Shown: in pieces, positions 1 through 7,581 of the stretch
Layout of the letters: every line of letters begins with the position of its first letter
Position numbering within the stretch: position 1 is the first letter of the stretch
Source of the DNA: Streptomyces sp. Ru73
Lineage (GTDB): Bacteria; Actinomycetota; Actinomycetes; Streptomycetales; Streptomycetaceae
DNA: 41,270 bases
Direction: 5' to 3'
Assembly (NCBI RefSeq): GCF_002920575.1
Contig: NZ_PQSQ01000073.1
Location: 1 to 41,270 of the forward strand
The notes under the pieces: generated by a model
Seen by the model: the letters and a program-made list of their open reading frames with translations, nothing else
What the model was told of the DNA's origin: nothing
Databases searched by the model: none
Position numbers and translations under genes: made by a program

Positions 1-65
1 AGTTCTTCGAGCAGGCCGTACTGCAGCTCGCCCGCTCGGTCGGCCTGCCCGCGCCCCCACGCTGA
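1..65 (+). CDS. C-terminal end of an unidentified protein (partial)
   Basis: The first 65 bases are open in one frame and stop at TGA (63-65). The visible tail ends in ...LARSVGLPAPPR. Third positions are almost all G/C, as expected for host coding DNA. The tail is too short to assign a family. A helical end followed by a Pro-rich tip would suit a TetR-type regulator, but that is only a guess. The gene runs in the same direction as the kinase gene that follows, 134 bp away. Confidence 0.5.
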   Translation, partial: FFEQAVLQLARSVGLPAPPR

Positions 66-123
66 GCCGGCGGCCGACAGGTCCGCGCGCGGCGGAACGC
101 CCCCGGCCGCGCTTCCCCGCCCC

Positions 124-141
124 GTACTCCCCGCGGAGTAC
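124..141. promoter_or_regulatory. Perfect 18-bp palindrome upstream of the kinase/regulator operon
   Basis: The sequence reads GTACTCC-CCGC-GGAGTAC, two 7-bp arms around 4 bp. It lies 46 bp before the putative -10 box of the downstream histidine kinase operon. Its position suits an operator for the NarL-family regulator encoded there (autoregulation, inferred). It could instead be a short hairpin ending the upstream gene, but no T-run follows. A related half (GTACTCCCCG) occurs at about 6473, upstream of the SHOCT gene. Confidence 0.5.
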
Positions 142-187
142 GCGGGCGCACCGCGCTCGGGGGACGTCGTGCGAGGTCGCAGCGGGC

Positions 188-193
188 TAGCGT
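188..193 (+). promoter_or_regulatory. Putative -10 box TAGCGT of a leaderless kinase transcript
   Basis: TAGCGT is followed by 6 nt and then the ATG at 200. No Shine-Dalgarno sequence precedes that ATG. This spacing is what a leaderless actinomycete mRNA would show. No convincing -35 hexamer is visible. Confidence 0.45.
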
Positions 194-199
194 GACCGT

Positions 200-1618
200 A
201 TGGACAAGGGACGGCCGTCGTGGGTGCGGCACTGCCTCGCGTACGTACGCGGCGGGCGCCGGTCGCCCGCACCCCGAGGCACGCCGCCCTCCGCCGACCT
301 CCCGGACGCCGACGGCCTGCCGGGTGCCGACGCTCTGCCGGGCGCCGACGCCCTGCCGACCGGCGACGCTCTGCCGGGCGCCGACGCCCTGCCGGACGGC
401 GGCATCGGAGGCGGGCCCCACGGGACACATCGCCCGGCCCCGTTCCGCTCCCTCCCCTGGCGTTCGACGGTGTTCATCGCCGCGATCGTCCAGGTCGGTA
501 CGCGGTTCGCGGCGCACGGGCAGCCGGGGCGGGTGGCGCTGGACGGTCCGGCCGAGGTGCTGCTCGTCGTGGGCTCCCTCCTGTTGCTCGTACGGCATCG
601 GTGGCCGCGCGTCGCCGCGTTCGGTACGGCGGCCGTGGCGACGCTGTACCTCGCCGGCGGCTATCCGTACGGTCCGGTCTTCCTGCTCGTGGCGGTCGGC
701 TGCTTCGCCGCGGTCGTGGCGGGGCGGCGGATCGCCGCCTGGAGCGCGGTGGGGCTGGTCTGGGCCGGGCACCTCCTCGTCGCGCACTGGCTGTACCGGT
801 GGCTGCCGCCCGGCACCGACGGCGCCGCCCCCTGGGGACAGGAACTGGCCGTCACCGCCTGGGTGGTGGCGATCCTGGCCGCCTCCGAGCTGGGCCGCGT
901 ACGCCGCGAACAGCTCGCGCACGCGCGGGCCGAGCGCGCGGCCGCCGAACGCCGCCGGGCCGACGAGGAGCGGCTGCGGATCGCCCGCGAGCTGCACGAC
1001 GTCCTCGCGCACAGCCTCTCGGTCATCAACGTCCAGGCCGGTGTGGGACTCGCCCTGCTCGACGACGACCCCGAGCAGGCCCGTACCGCCCTGACGACGA
1101 TCAAGGGGGCCAGCAAGGAGGCGCTCGGCGAGGTCCGGCAGGTGCTCGACTCGCTGCGCGCGCAGGGGCGGGCGCCCCGCGCGCCGGCGCCCGGACTCGC
1201 CCGGCTGCCCGAACTCACCGAACAGGCGAAGAGCGCGGGCCTGCACGTGACGGTGACGGTCGAGGGCCGGACGGCCGGAGTGCCGCCGGGCGCGGACCTC
1301 GCGGCGTTCCGTATCGTCCAGGAGGCGCTGACGAACATCGTGCGGCATTCCGGAGCCCGCACGGCACGCGTCCACGTGGCGCGTACGGCCGACGCGCTGC
1401 GCATCCGTATCGACGACGACGGTCCGGCCACCGGTGGCGGCCCGGCCGGCGGCGGGAACGGCCTGGTCGGCATGCGGGAGCGCGCCGCCGCGCTCGGCGG
1501 CGAGGCCGAAGCGGGGCCGCGCGCTGACGGCGGCTTCACCGTGCGCGCCACGATTCCGCTGCGGGGCGGCGGCGGGGCCGGCCGGACGGCGGCCGGGGAC
1601 GACGAGGAGGGCACGTGA
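200..1618 (+). CDS. Sensor histidine kinase, NarL/DesK type (HisKA_3)
   Basis: 472 aa. This is a membrane sensor kinase that would phosphorylate the response regulator encoded next. The N-terminus (about residues 1-85) is an unusual Pro/Ala/Asp-rich leader with five hexapeptide repeats. About four to five hydrophobic segments follow between residues 88 and 230, then a charged coiled coil (231-258). The HisKA_3 motif RELHDVLAHS puts the phospho-acceptor at His266. The ATPase domain shows an N-box (EALTNIVRHS, 375-384), a DDDGPA G1 box at about 406 and a GNGLVGMRERA G2 box at about 420. The ATG at 200 is chosen because a TAGCGT box sits 6 nt before it. The stop overlaps the regulator start (GTGA), so the two are translationally coupled. 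The signal sensed is unknown. Confidence 0.93.
   Translation: MDKGRPSWVRHCLAYVRGGRRSPAPRGTPPSADLPDADGLPGADALPGADALPTGDALPGADALPDGGIGGGPHGTHRPAPFRSLPWRSTVFIAAIVQVGTRFAAHGQPGRVALDGPAEVLLVVGSLLLLVRHRWPRVAAFGTAAVATLYLAGGYPYGPVFLLVAVGCFAAVVAGRRIAAWSAVGLVWAGHLLVAHWLYRWLPPGTDGAAPWGQELAVTAWVVAILAASELGRVRREQLAHARAERAAAERRRADEERLRIARELHDVLAHSLSVINVQAGVGLALLDDDPEQARTALTTIKGASKEALGEVRQVLDSLRAQGRAPRAPAPGLARLPELTEQAKSAGLHVTVTVEGRTAGVPPGADLAAFRIVQEALTNIVRHSGARTARVHVARTADALRIRIDDDGPATGGGPAGGGNGLVGMRERAAALGGEAEAGPRADGGFTVRATIPLRGGGGAGRTAAGDDEEGT
311..400 (+). repeat. Five tandem 18-bp repeats inside the kinase gene
   Basis: Five 18-bp units of the type GACGCYCTGCCGGGCGCC lie head to tail with no gap. They encode DGLPGA, DALPGA, DALPTG, DALPGA and DALPDG in the kinase's N-terminal leader. 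Units differ by a few substitutions. The number of units is likely to vary between strains. Confidence 0.85.
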
Positions 1619-2280
1619 TCCGGGTACTGCTCGCTGACGACCAGGTGCTGGTGCGGGCCGGCTTCCGGGCGCTGCTGGCCGCGCAGGCCGACATCGAGGT
1701 GGTCGGGGAGGCCGCCGACGGGGACGAGGCGCTGGCGGCCGTGCGGGACCTGCTGCCGGACGTCGTGCTCATGGACATCCGGATGCCGGTCGTGGACGGC
1801 CTCGAGGCGACCCGGCGGATCACCGGGGACGAACGGCTCGCCGCGGTGAAGGTGGTCATGCTGACCACCTTCGAGCTGGACGAGTACGTGTTCGAGGCGA
1901 TCCGGTCGGGCGCCTCCGGCTTCCTCGTCAAGGACACCGAACCGGACGAACTGCTGCGCGCCGTGCGCGCGGTGGTGGCGGGCGACGCGCTGCTGTCCCC
2001 GGGGGTGACCCGGCGGCTGATCGCGGAGTTCGCCGCCCGCTCCAAGGAACCGGCCGCCGCGGCGGAACTGGACCGGCTGACCGAACGCGAGCGGGAGGTG
2101 ATGGCGCTGGTCGGCATCGGGCTCTCCAACGAGGAGATCGCGCGCCGGCTGGTCGTCAGCCCGCTCACGGCCAAGACGCACGTCAGCCGCACCATGGTGA
2201 AGCTCGGCGCCCGGGACCGGGCCCAACTGGTCGTACTGGCCTACGAGTCGGGGCTGGTGCGCCCCGGCTGGCTGGGCTGA
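1615..2280 (+). CDS. Response regulator, NarL/FixJ family (REC-LuxR)
   Basis: 221 aa, the usual length. The receiver domain (1-120) has the acidic pair Asp8-Asp9, phospho-acceptor Asp54 in LMDIRMP, and the conserved Lys in FLVKDTEP. The LuxR-type DNA-binding domain (about 150-210) begins LTEREREVMALV and contains the recognition region SNEEIARRLVVSPLTAKTHV. The GTG start overlaps the kinase stop as GTGA, so it is the output half of the same two-component system. The palindrome at 124-141 is a plausible binding site. Its 3' end overlaps the small minus-strand gene by 40 bp. Confidence 0.95.
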   Translation: MIRVLLADDQVLVRAGFRALLAAQADIEVVGEAADGDEALAAVRDLLPDVVLMDIRMPVVDGLEATRRITGDERLAAVKVVMLTTFELDEYVFEAIRSGASGFLVKDTEPDELLRAVRAVVAGDALLSPGVTRRLIAEFAARSKEPAAAAELDRLTEREREVMALVGIGLSNEEIARRLVVSPLTAKTHVSRTMVKLGARDRAQLVVLAYESGLVRPGWLG

Positions 2281-2507
2281 CGCCACCGCCACAGGACCCG
2301 CACCACCCGGAGCGCGCACGCCGCGCCGCCGAGCACCGCGGCCGCCATGAGCCAGGAGCCGCGCCAGGAGGCGGACACCAGTCCCCACAGGACGGGCGCG
2401 GCGCAGAGCAGGAAGACGAGGCCGCCCGCGAGCGCACCGGTCACGACGGCGAAGGCGATCTCGACGGTGACGGCGTCCCGTTGGGCCTGTGAGCGGGTCG
2501 GAGACAC
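2241..2507 (-). CDS. Small two-helix membrane protein, probably DUF6332 family
   Basis: 88 aa. The polar N-terminus (SPTRSQAQRDAVTVE) leads into two hydrophobic segments, about residues 16-43 and 50-70, then a basic tail. The pattern 'QAQRDAVTVEIAFAVVTGAL' resembles the Streptomyces DUF6332 proteins, which I recall only from family naming. The start is a GTG with no Shine-Dalgarno; a CAGACT box 6 nt upstream could make it leaderless. It converges on and overlaps the response regulator's 3' end by 40 bp. Function unknown. Confidence 0.6.
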   Translation of the reverse strand: MSPTRSQAQRDAVTVEIAFAVVTGALAGGLVFLLCAAPVLWGLVSASWRGSWLMAAAVLGGAACALRVVRVLWRWRQPSQPGRTSPDS

Positions 2508-2676
2508 GGAAGGAGTCTGTCATGCGCCCGGGATTGCCGCTGCCCTCCGGCCCTACATAGGCTGAGCGCTCCCGGCCGGTCACCGGCCGGAACCCGCGCA
2601 TGCACGGCAGTGGCGCACGCCTCGTGCCGGGGCTGTTCGCGCCCGAAGAACTGGTGCCGGAGGAAGGCGAGCGGTC

Positions 2677-3543
2677 ATGAGGCATTGGGACGTTGCCGTA
2701 CGGTCGAGTGCGCGGCTGGGCGAGGGGCCCACGTGGGACCCCGCGCGGGCGCTGCTGATCTGGGTCGACATCCTCACCTGCCGGGTGCACTCCTACGATC
2801 CCGCCACCGGCCGCCGGACCGTCATGGTCACCGAACAGCACGTCGGCGCGGCGAAGCCGCGCGCGGGCGGCGGGCTGGTCGTCAACCTCCGGGACGGCGT
2901 GGGCCTCTACGACGCCGACGGGGCCTTCTCCTGGCTGGCGTACGAGGCCGTGCCGGGGCGGCGCGGCAACGACGCGGCCGTGGCCCCCGACGGCGCGCTC
3001 TGGGCCGGGACCATGCGGTACGACGAGGCGCCGGGCGGCGGCACGCTGGCGCGGATCGCGCCGGACGGCAACGCGGAACCCGTGCTCCCCGACGTCACGG
3101 TCAGCAACGGCATCGGCTGGAGCCCGGACGGCCGGCTGATGTACTACATCGACACCCCGACCCGGCGGATCGACGTCTTCGAGGCGGGCGAAACGGGCTG
3201 GGGCGGCGCGGTGGAGAAACTGGTGCCCACCCGCCGCGCCTTCGTGGAGATCGAGGAAGGCGCGGGCTTCCCGGACGGGCTGTGCGTGGATGCGGAGGGC
3301 GGCGTCTGGGTGGCCCTCTGGGACGGCGGCCAGGTGCGCCGCTACACGCCCGAGGGCACCCTCGACCGCACGGTCGACCTGCCCGTACGCCGCCCGACGG
3401 CCTGTGCCTTCGGCGGCCGCGACCTCACCGACCTCTACATCACCACGGCGCAGGAGGACGCGCCGCGGCACCCCCTGGAGGGCTCGGTGCTCGTCGTCCC
3501 GGGCGCGGGCAGGGGGCTCGCACAGCCGGCGTTCGCCGGCTGA
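2677..3543 (+). CDS. SMP-30/gluconolactonase/LRE family hydrolase
   Basis: 288 aa, normal length for the family, a six-bladed beta-propeller that opens sugar lactones with a divalent metal. Expected metal ligands are visible: Glu16 in LGEGPTW, Asn144 in TVSNGIGWSPDG and Asp200 in GFPDGLCVD. The RGND motif (97-99) and the repeated DG turns at blade ends also fit. A strong Shine-Dalgarno (GGAGGAAGG) precedes the ATG. The gene stands alone on the plus strand and converges with the MDMPI-like gene 30 bp away. The natural substrate cannot be told from sequence. Confidence 0.9.
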   Translation: MRHWDVAVRSSARLGEGPTWDPARALLIWVDILTCRVHSYDPATGRRTVMVTEQHVGAAKPRAGGGLVVNLRDGVGLYDADGAFSWLAYEAVPGRRGNDAAVAPDGALWAGTMRYDEAPGGGTLARIAPDGNAEPVLPDVTVSNGIGWSPDGRLMYYIDTPTRRIDVFEAGETGWGGAVEKLVPTRRAFVEIEEGAGFPDGLCVDAEGGVWVALWDGGQVRRYTPEGTLDRTVDLPVRRPTACAFGGRDLTDLYITTAQEDAPRHPLEGSVLVVPGAGRGLAQPAFAG

Positions 3544-3572
3544 GGAGCGCCGCCAGGCCCGTCTCGGGGCGG

Positions 3573-4382
3573 TCAGACGGCGAAGAGCTCCCGCCAGAGC
3601 CGCGCGAACGAGCCGTCCTCGTCCGACGTCACCGTCACGGCCGCCGAACTCTGCCACGGCAGGCGGTTCCACAGCATCGCGTAGAGATCCGCCGCCGGGC
3701 CTTCGAGCACGCAGTCCGGCGCCGGGCCACCGGAGCCGGTCGTGGCGCCGTCGTCCTCGCCGGTCGCCGTCACCCGCTCCGTGCGCGGCGGTTCGTCCGA
3801 AATCCGCACTCGCCAGGCGGCACAGCCCGCCCCCGAGGCGTCGGGTGCGTCCGTGGTGCGTATATACAACTCCTTGGCGGGCGTCGTGCGCGCGCGGTCC
3901 CGGTCCCGGGGGAGGAAGCCGGTCAGCAGCTCGTCGATGCCGTCGGCGGCGAACACGGGGTCGACCGCGGAGAAGCCGGCGCCCAGCGCGGTCTCGGCGT
4001 CGATGCGGTGCATCGTGGTCTCGTGCGCCTGCCGGCGGGCCCAGAACGCCAGCGGGGAAGGGGCGGACAGGAACGTCCAGCAGGACAGGTCGGCGGGCGC
4101 TGCGGACAGCGCGGCGACCAGCGCGTCGTGCCCCTCGCGCACCCACGCCACCAGCTTCGGCCCGTCCAGGTCGGGCGCCTCGGGGAACGGCACGCGTCCT
4201 CCCGGCGCGCCCGTGACGTATCCCGTCGCCCAGCGGTGGACGCTGCCGATGTGCGCGAGCAGGTCGCGGACCTGCCAGTCGGGGCAGGCCGGGACAGAGG
4301 CGTCAGGGCCGGCCCGGTCGGCGGCGTCGGCGAGCAACGAGCCCTCCCTGCGGAGGATTTCGACGTAGTCAGTGATCTCCAT
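3573..4382 (-). CDS. Maleylpyruvate isomerase-like, mycothiol-dependent (MDMPI) protein
   Basis: 269 aa. The N-terminal DinB-like helical bundle carries VPACPDWQVRDLLAHIGSVH (30-49) and the later HETTMHRIDAE motif (120-130). His44, Glu121 and His125 match the pattern of the metal site in mycothiol-dependent maleylpyruvate isomerase. The C-terminal third is the smaller MDMPI_C-type domain. The ATG at 4382 starts the conserved MEITDYVEIL; longer readings upstream would lie inside the neighbour. It overlaps the end of the membrane-protein gene by 14 bp, so the two are probably co-translated. Family members act in detoxification or unknown thiol chemistry; the exact reaction is not assigned. Confidence 0.85.
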   Translation of the reverse strand: MEITDYVEILRREGSLLADAADRAGPDASVPACPDWQVRDLLAHIGSVHRWATGYVTGAPGGRVPFPEAPDLDGPKLVAWVREGHDALVAALSAAPADLSCWTFLSAPSPLAFWARRQAHETTMHRIDAETALGAGFSAVDPVFAADGIDELLTGFLPRDRDRARTTPAKELYIRTTDAPDASGAGCAAWRVRISDEPPRTERVTATGEDDGATTGSGGPAPDCVLEGPAADLYAMLWNRLPWQSSAAVTVTSDEDGSFARLWRELFAV

Positions 4383-4800
4383 GGCGTTGAGTGTGCCAGC
4401 CGCCACTGACAACCGGCCGGGGCGCGGCGGGCCGGCCGCGCAGACCGCGGTGTACCAGGCCGAGCAGCAGCGCGTTGACCAGCGCGGCGAGGGCGAGGGT
4501 GGTGACCGAGTACCACGCGGGCGCACCCGCGCCGGACCACAGCGCGTCCCCGGCGAACCACAGCGGGAAGAGCGTCGGGGAGGTGAGCAGCGCGGCCCAG
4601 ACGCCGGACATGGAGGCGTCCGGGTGGTCGATGAAGAGCGAGTCGACGACGGCGAAGACCACCGCCGCTGCGACCAGCGCCAGGTAGACGCGCGAGACGG
4701 GATTCCCGAAGGTCAGCCGTCCCAGGCCGCGCAGCCAGGGCGCCTGCTGTGCGTCGGGGCGGGGCTTATCGGGGGCGCGGAGCCGGGGTGTGGCGTTCAT
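4369..4800 (-). CDS. SCO4225-family membrane protein
   Basis: 143 aa. The polar N-terminus is followed by three to four hydrophobic stretches: VYLALVAAAVVFAVVDSLF, a loop with DASMSGVWAALLTSPT, then a helix near LFPLWFAG, then TTLALAALVNALLLGLVHR. This pattern fits the SCO4225 family of Streptomyces small membrane proteins. The ATG at 4800 begins MNATPRLRAPDKP; the open frame further upstream is promoter DNA. It is the first gene of a two-gene operon with the MDMPI-like enzyme. Function unknown. Confidence 0.75.
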   Translation of the reverse strand: MNATPRLRAPDKPRPDAQQAPWLRGLGRLTFGNPVSRVYLALVAAAVVFAVVDSLFIDHPDASMSGVWAALLTSPTLFPLWFAGDALWSGAGAPAWYSVTTLALAALVNALLLGLVHRGLRGRPAAPRPVVSGGWHTQRHGDH

Positions 4801-4878
4801 GTGTCCCCCCAGGGGCGGTCCAAGTGCGGATACAGCGGTACGCGTCCAGTCGTACGTGCTCCGGGCGGGACGGACATC

Positions 4879-4912
4879 CGTGTTCGTACTCACGAAGCGG
4901 TGTCCGTACTCA
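4879..4912. repeat. Direct repeat of a 14-bp element, 20-bp period
   Basis: CGTGTTCGTACTCA (4879-4892) and GGTGTCCGTACTCA (4899-4912) match at 12 of 14 positions. Their starts are 20 bp apart, about two helical turns. That spacing suits cooperative binding of a regulator on one DNA face. It lies about 80-110 bp upstream of the membrane-protein gene. The binding protein is unknown. Confidence 0.55.
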
Positions 4913-5101
4913 AGTATCGAGCCGGTTCCGGCGGCTGTCAGTGCGTGGTTCCGGCCGCGTCCGCGCCGGGCGTACCGGGGCGGGCCGGGCGCTCCTGCCC
5001 GCAACGGAGCGGTGGGTGCGGTCCGTACCGGGGCGGGCGCGAGGTAGCGTCTCGGTGTGCGGTGCGCGACGGGGCGATTTCCGTGAGGCGGCGGGCCGTG
5101 T

Positions 5102-5122
5102 TTTGTTCATGACGGATACAAA
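5102..5122. promoter_or_regulatory. Palindromic operator candidate at the ROK start (TTTGT-N11-ACAAA)
   Basis: TTTGT at 5102-5106 and ACAAA at 5118-5122 are inverted across 11 bp. The site ends 6 bp before the ROK ATG and is AT-rich within very GC-rich DNA. ROK/XylR-type repressors commonly bind AT-rich inverted repeats of about this size, so autoregulation is likely (inference). Confidence 0.45.
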
Positions 5123-5128
5123 GTCAGA

Positions 5129-6370
5129 ATGGACGGCGTGACCCACACTCGGACGACCAGGCTGGAGCGGGGCCGCGGGGCGCTCGGACCCGCGCTGGAG
5201 CTCGTACACACCGGGCGCGCGCCCACGCGTGCCGTACTGACCTCCGAACTCGGCGTGACGCGCGCGACGGCCGGCGCGGTCGCCGCCGAACTCGAAGCAC
5301 TCGGCCTCATCACCGTCGACGCGCACCCGACCGCCGCGGCGGGCACCCAGGGCCGCCCCTCGCACCGGCTGTTCATCGCCGAGCGGGGGCCGGTCGTGCT
5401 GGCCGTGCAGATCCACGCGGACGGCTACCGGGTCGCGCTCGTGGGGCTCGGTGGCCGGATCGTGTCCACCACGTCCGGCTGCGGCACGATCCCCGCCGAT
5501 CCCGCCCGCATCCTGTCCGAGGCCGTACAGGCCGGCTCCGGCCTGCTGCGGGAGAGCGGGCGGCGCTGCCTGGGCGCGGGGCTCGCCGTGCCGTCGGCGG
5601 TCGCCGAGCCGGACGGTGAGGCGCTCAACCCGCTGCACCTCGCCTGGCCCGCCGGCGCCCCCGTACGGCGGCTGTTCCACCAGGCGCTCACCGACGCCAA
5701 GATCCCCGGCGTCACCCCGGACGTCGGCTTCAGCGGCAACGACGTCAACCTCACGGCCCTCGCCGAACACCGCCACGGCGCCGGCCGCGGCGCCCGCGAC
5801 CTGCTCTGCGTGGCGTCCGGCCACCGCGGCGTCGGCGGCGCGCTGGTCCTGGACGGGCGGCTGCACAGCGGCAGTTCCGGGCTGGCCCTCGAAGTCGGCC
5901 ACCTCACCGTCAACCCCGAGGGCGCGCCCTGTCACTGCGGCAGCCGCGGCTGCCTGGACGTCGAGGCGGACCCGCTGGCCTTCCTGGGTGCAGCGGGCCG
6001 CGCTCCGGGGCCTGAGGGCTCGCTGCTCAAGCAGGCGACCGACCTGCTGCGCGAGCAGTACGCCGACCCGTCCGTACGGGCCGCGGGGGAACTCCTGATC
6101 GACCGGCTCGGCCTGGGCATCGCGGGGCTCGTCAACATCCTCAACCCCGACCGCATCATCCTGGGCGGGCTGCACCGCGCGCTTCTGGAGGCCGATCCGG
6201 AGCGGCTGCGTGCCGTGGTCGCGGACCGCAGCCTCTGGGGGCGCAGCGGCGGCGTACCGATCCTGCCGTGCACCCTGGACCACAACGCGCTCGTGGGCGC
6301 GGCGGAACTGGCCTGGCAGCCGGTGCTGGACGACCCGCTGATCGTCCTCGGCGCCGAGTCGGCCGGCTGA
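5129..6370 (+). CDS. ROK family transcriptional regulator
   Basis: 413 aa, the usual length for a ROK regulator with a winged-helix head (about residues 20-65, PTRAVLTSELGVTRATAGAV). The rest is an actin-like ROK domain. A CHCGSRGC cysteine cluster and the upstream ALEVGH motif form the structural zinc site. The phosphate-binding loop expected in ROK sugar kinases (DxGGT-type) reads IHADGYRVALVGL here, so the protein is probably a regulator and not a kinase. No sugar operon lies next to it, so the effector is unknown. The ATG at 5129 has no clear Shine-Dalgarno; the operator-like palindrome touches it. Confidence 0.9.
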   Translation: MDGVTHTRTTRLERGRGALGPALELVHTGRAPTRAVLTSELGVTRATAGAVAAELEALGLITVDAHPTAAAGTQGRPSHRLFIAERGPVVLAVQIHADGYRVALVGLGGRIVSTTSGCGTIPADPARILSEAVQAGSGLLRESGRRCLGAGLAVPSAVAEPDGEALNPLHLAWPAGAPVRRLFHQALTDAKIPGVTPDVGFSGNDVNLTALAEHRHGAGRGARDLLCVASGHRGVGGALVLDGRLHSGSSGLALEVGHLTVNPEGAPCHCGSRGCLDVEADPLAFLGAAGRAPGPEGSLLKQATDLLREQYADPSVRAAGELLIDRLGLGIAGLVNILNPDRIILGGLHRALLEADPERLRAVVADRSLWGRSGGVPILPCTLDHNALVGAAELAWQPVLDDPLIVLGAESAG

Positions 6371-6588
6371 CCTCCCGGGTCTGCGGTCGGCTGCCCCGTA
6401 CGTCAGGCCCGTCACCAGCGTGAGCCGCGCGTGTACGTCCGGGCCGCGGTGTGGACGGCGCTCCCCCCGGCGTACTCCCCGAGAGGTAGCCGGGGTGCCG
6501 CTGTCCGTACGACGACGGCGGGCGGCCGGCGGAGGAGGCTCGAACTCGAAGGTGCTGCAGAAGCGGCACGGCTTTCGAGGAGCTGATC

Positions 6589-6900
6589 ATGATGGACGTT
6601 CTGGCGATGCCCTGGTCCGGCGGTGGCCCCGGGCCCTGGATCCTGTTCTTCCCGCTGCTGTGGGCGGTCGCCGTCATCGGTGCGGTGGCCGTGCTGCGGC
6701 GCTTCGTGTGGCGCGGCCGCGGGCCCTGGCAGCGGCCCGGCGGACCCGTTGGCGCGGCGTCCGGCGCGCCCTCGCCCCTCACCGTGCTCGGCAACCGGTT
6801 CGCGTCCGGCGAGATCGACGAGGACGAGTACTGGCGGCGGCTGTCCGTCCTGGAGGAGCAGTTCGGGGTCCGTGACAAGCGCAAGGGGAGTGCGCCGTGA
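6589..6900 (+). CDS. SHOCT-domain small membrane protein
   Basis: 103 aa. One strong transmembrane helix (about 17-40, WILFFPLLWAVAVIGAVAVL) is followed by a Gly/Pro/Arg linker. The C-terminal SHOCT motif reads LGNRFASGEIDEDEYWRRLSVL (about 66-87). SHOCT is a short domain found at protein ends, thought to aid oligomerisation or nucleic-acid contact. A GAGGAGCTG Shine-Dalgarno precedes the ATG pair. A half-palindrome (GTACTCCCCG at about 6473) resembling the one before the kinase operon lies upstream. Role unknown. Confidence 0.85.
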   Translation: MMDVLAMPWSGGGPGPWILFFPLLWAVAVIGAVAVLRRFVWRGRGPWQRPGGPVGAASGAPSPLTVLGNRFASGEIDEDEYWRRLSVLEEQFGVRDKRKGSAP

Positions 6901-6961
6901 CCCCGGCCGCCACTGAGAGGCGGCGGCCCGCGTACACGAAGGCGCCCCGGCCCGCGAACGG

Positions 6962-6997
6962 CTGAGCGCCCGGCCCCCGAAGGGACCGGGCGCTCAG
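6962..6997. terminator. Bidirectional hairpin between convergent genes
   Basis: CTGAGCGCCCGG (6962-6973) pairs perfectly with CCGGGCGCTCAG (6986-6997) across a 12-nt loop. It sits between the SHOCT gene and the convergent HATPase gene, and its right arm contains the HATPase stop codon. There is no T-tract, which is usual for actinomycete terminators. A second small hairpin (GCCGCC/GGCGGC, about 6909-6927) precedes it. Confidence 0.7.
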
Positions 6998-7506
6998 CCC
7001 ACGTGTGCGCCGCGTGCGGACGCGCGTGCTCCGCCGCTCGCCTCCGTGTGCTCCGCCTCGGGCGGCGCCGTCGGCAGGGCGGTGAGCGCGTGGCCCGGCT
7101 CCTCGCGGCCCCGGGTGGGCGCGGGCAGCGTGAACCAGACGACCTTGCCGCTCTCCTCCGGGCGGGCGCCCCAGCTCTCGCTCAGCTCGGCGATCAGGGT
7201 GAGGCCCCGGCCGCCGACGTCCAGCGGCCCCGCCGTCGTGGGCTGCGGCAGCCGCGGGTCGAAATCCCGTACGGACACGGTCAACTGGTCCAGCAGGACC
7301 GACAGTTCGACCGTGCACTGTTTGCTCGGACGGGCGTGCTGATGGACGTTGGCGAGCAGCTCCGTCACCCCGAGGGTCGCGGCGTCGATCAAGGCGTCGA
7401 GACGCCAGTAACGTAGCTGTGCCGATACGATTCTGCGCATCTGTCCGATGCGTGCCGGCAGGGCTTGGAGCTCCACCGCGCAGTGCCTGCTGGGCTGCCT
7501 GATCAC
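6994..7506 (-). CDS. ATP-binding protein, anti-sigma-factor-type HATPase
   Basis: 170 aa. A single GHKL ATPase domain of the RsbW/SpoIIAB-like type abundant in Streptomyces. The N-box is VTELLANVHQHA (about 46-57), the G1 box is in VRDFDPRLP, and the G2 box is DVGGRGLTLIAELS. The C-terminal 35 residues are low-complexity. GTG at 7506 is chosen because AGGGAG lies 8 nt upstream and homologous proteins begin close to this SRHC sequence. No sigma factor or anti-anti-sigma gene is adjacent, so the partner is unknown. An inverted repeat lies about 80 bp upstream. Confidence 0.85.
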   Translation of the reverse strand: MIRQPSRHCAVELQALPARIGQMRRIVSAQLRYWRLDALIDAATLGVTELLANVHQHARPSKQCTVELSVLLDQLTVSVRDFDPRLPQPTTAGPLDVGGRGLTLIAELSESWGARPEESGKVVWFTLPAPTRGREEPGHALTALPTAPPEAEHTEASGGARASARGAHVG

Positions 7507-7581
7507 GACCGCGACTCCCTGATGAGGCCGGGCGCGCCCGCCGCTACGGATCGCGAGGACCGGGTCCGGCGATGTCCCGTC

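Larger units (their letters stand above)
4801..5128. promoter_or_regulatory. Divergent intergenic region (membrane protein / ROK regulator)
   Basis: 328 bp with no gene. It separates the minus-strand SCO4225-type gene from the plus-strand ROK gene. It contains a possible minus-strand -10 (TATCCG near 4829), a direct repeat at 4879-4912, and a palindrome against the ROK start codon. Those last two are listed separately. The rest is GC-rich with nothing I can name. Confidence 0.5.

Noticed and set aside
661..4146. A 1161-codon minus-strand frame across the kinase, regulator and SMP-30 genes
   Set aside because: It has Arg/Pro/Ser-rich low-complexity content and lies opposite genes with clear motifs. 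It is a codon-bias shadow.
4383..4526. Upstream extension of the MDMPI-like gene
   Set aside because: It lies inside the membrane-protein gene in another frame, has no ribosome site, and reads as basic low-complexity sequence.
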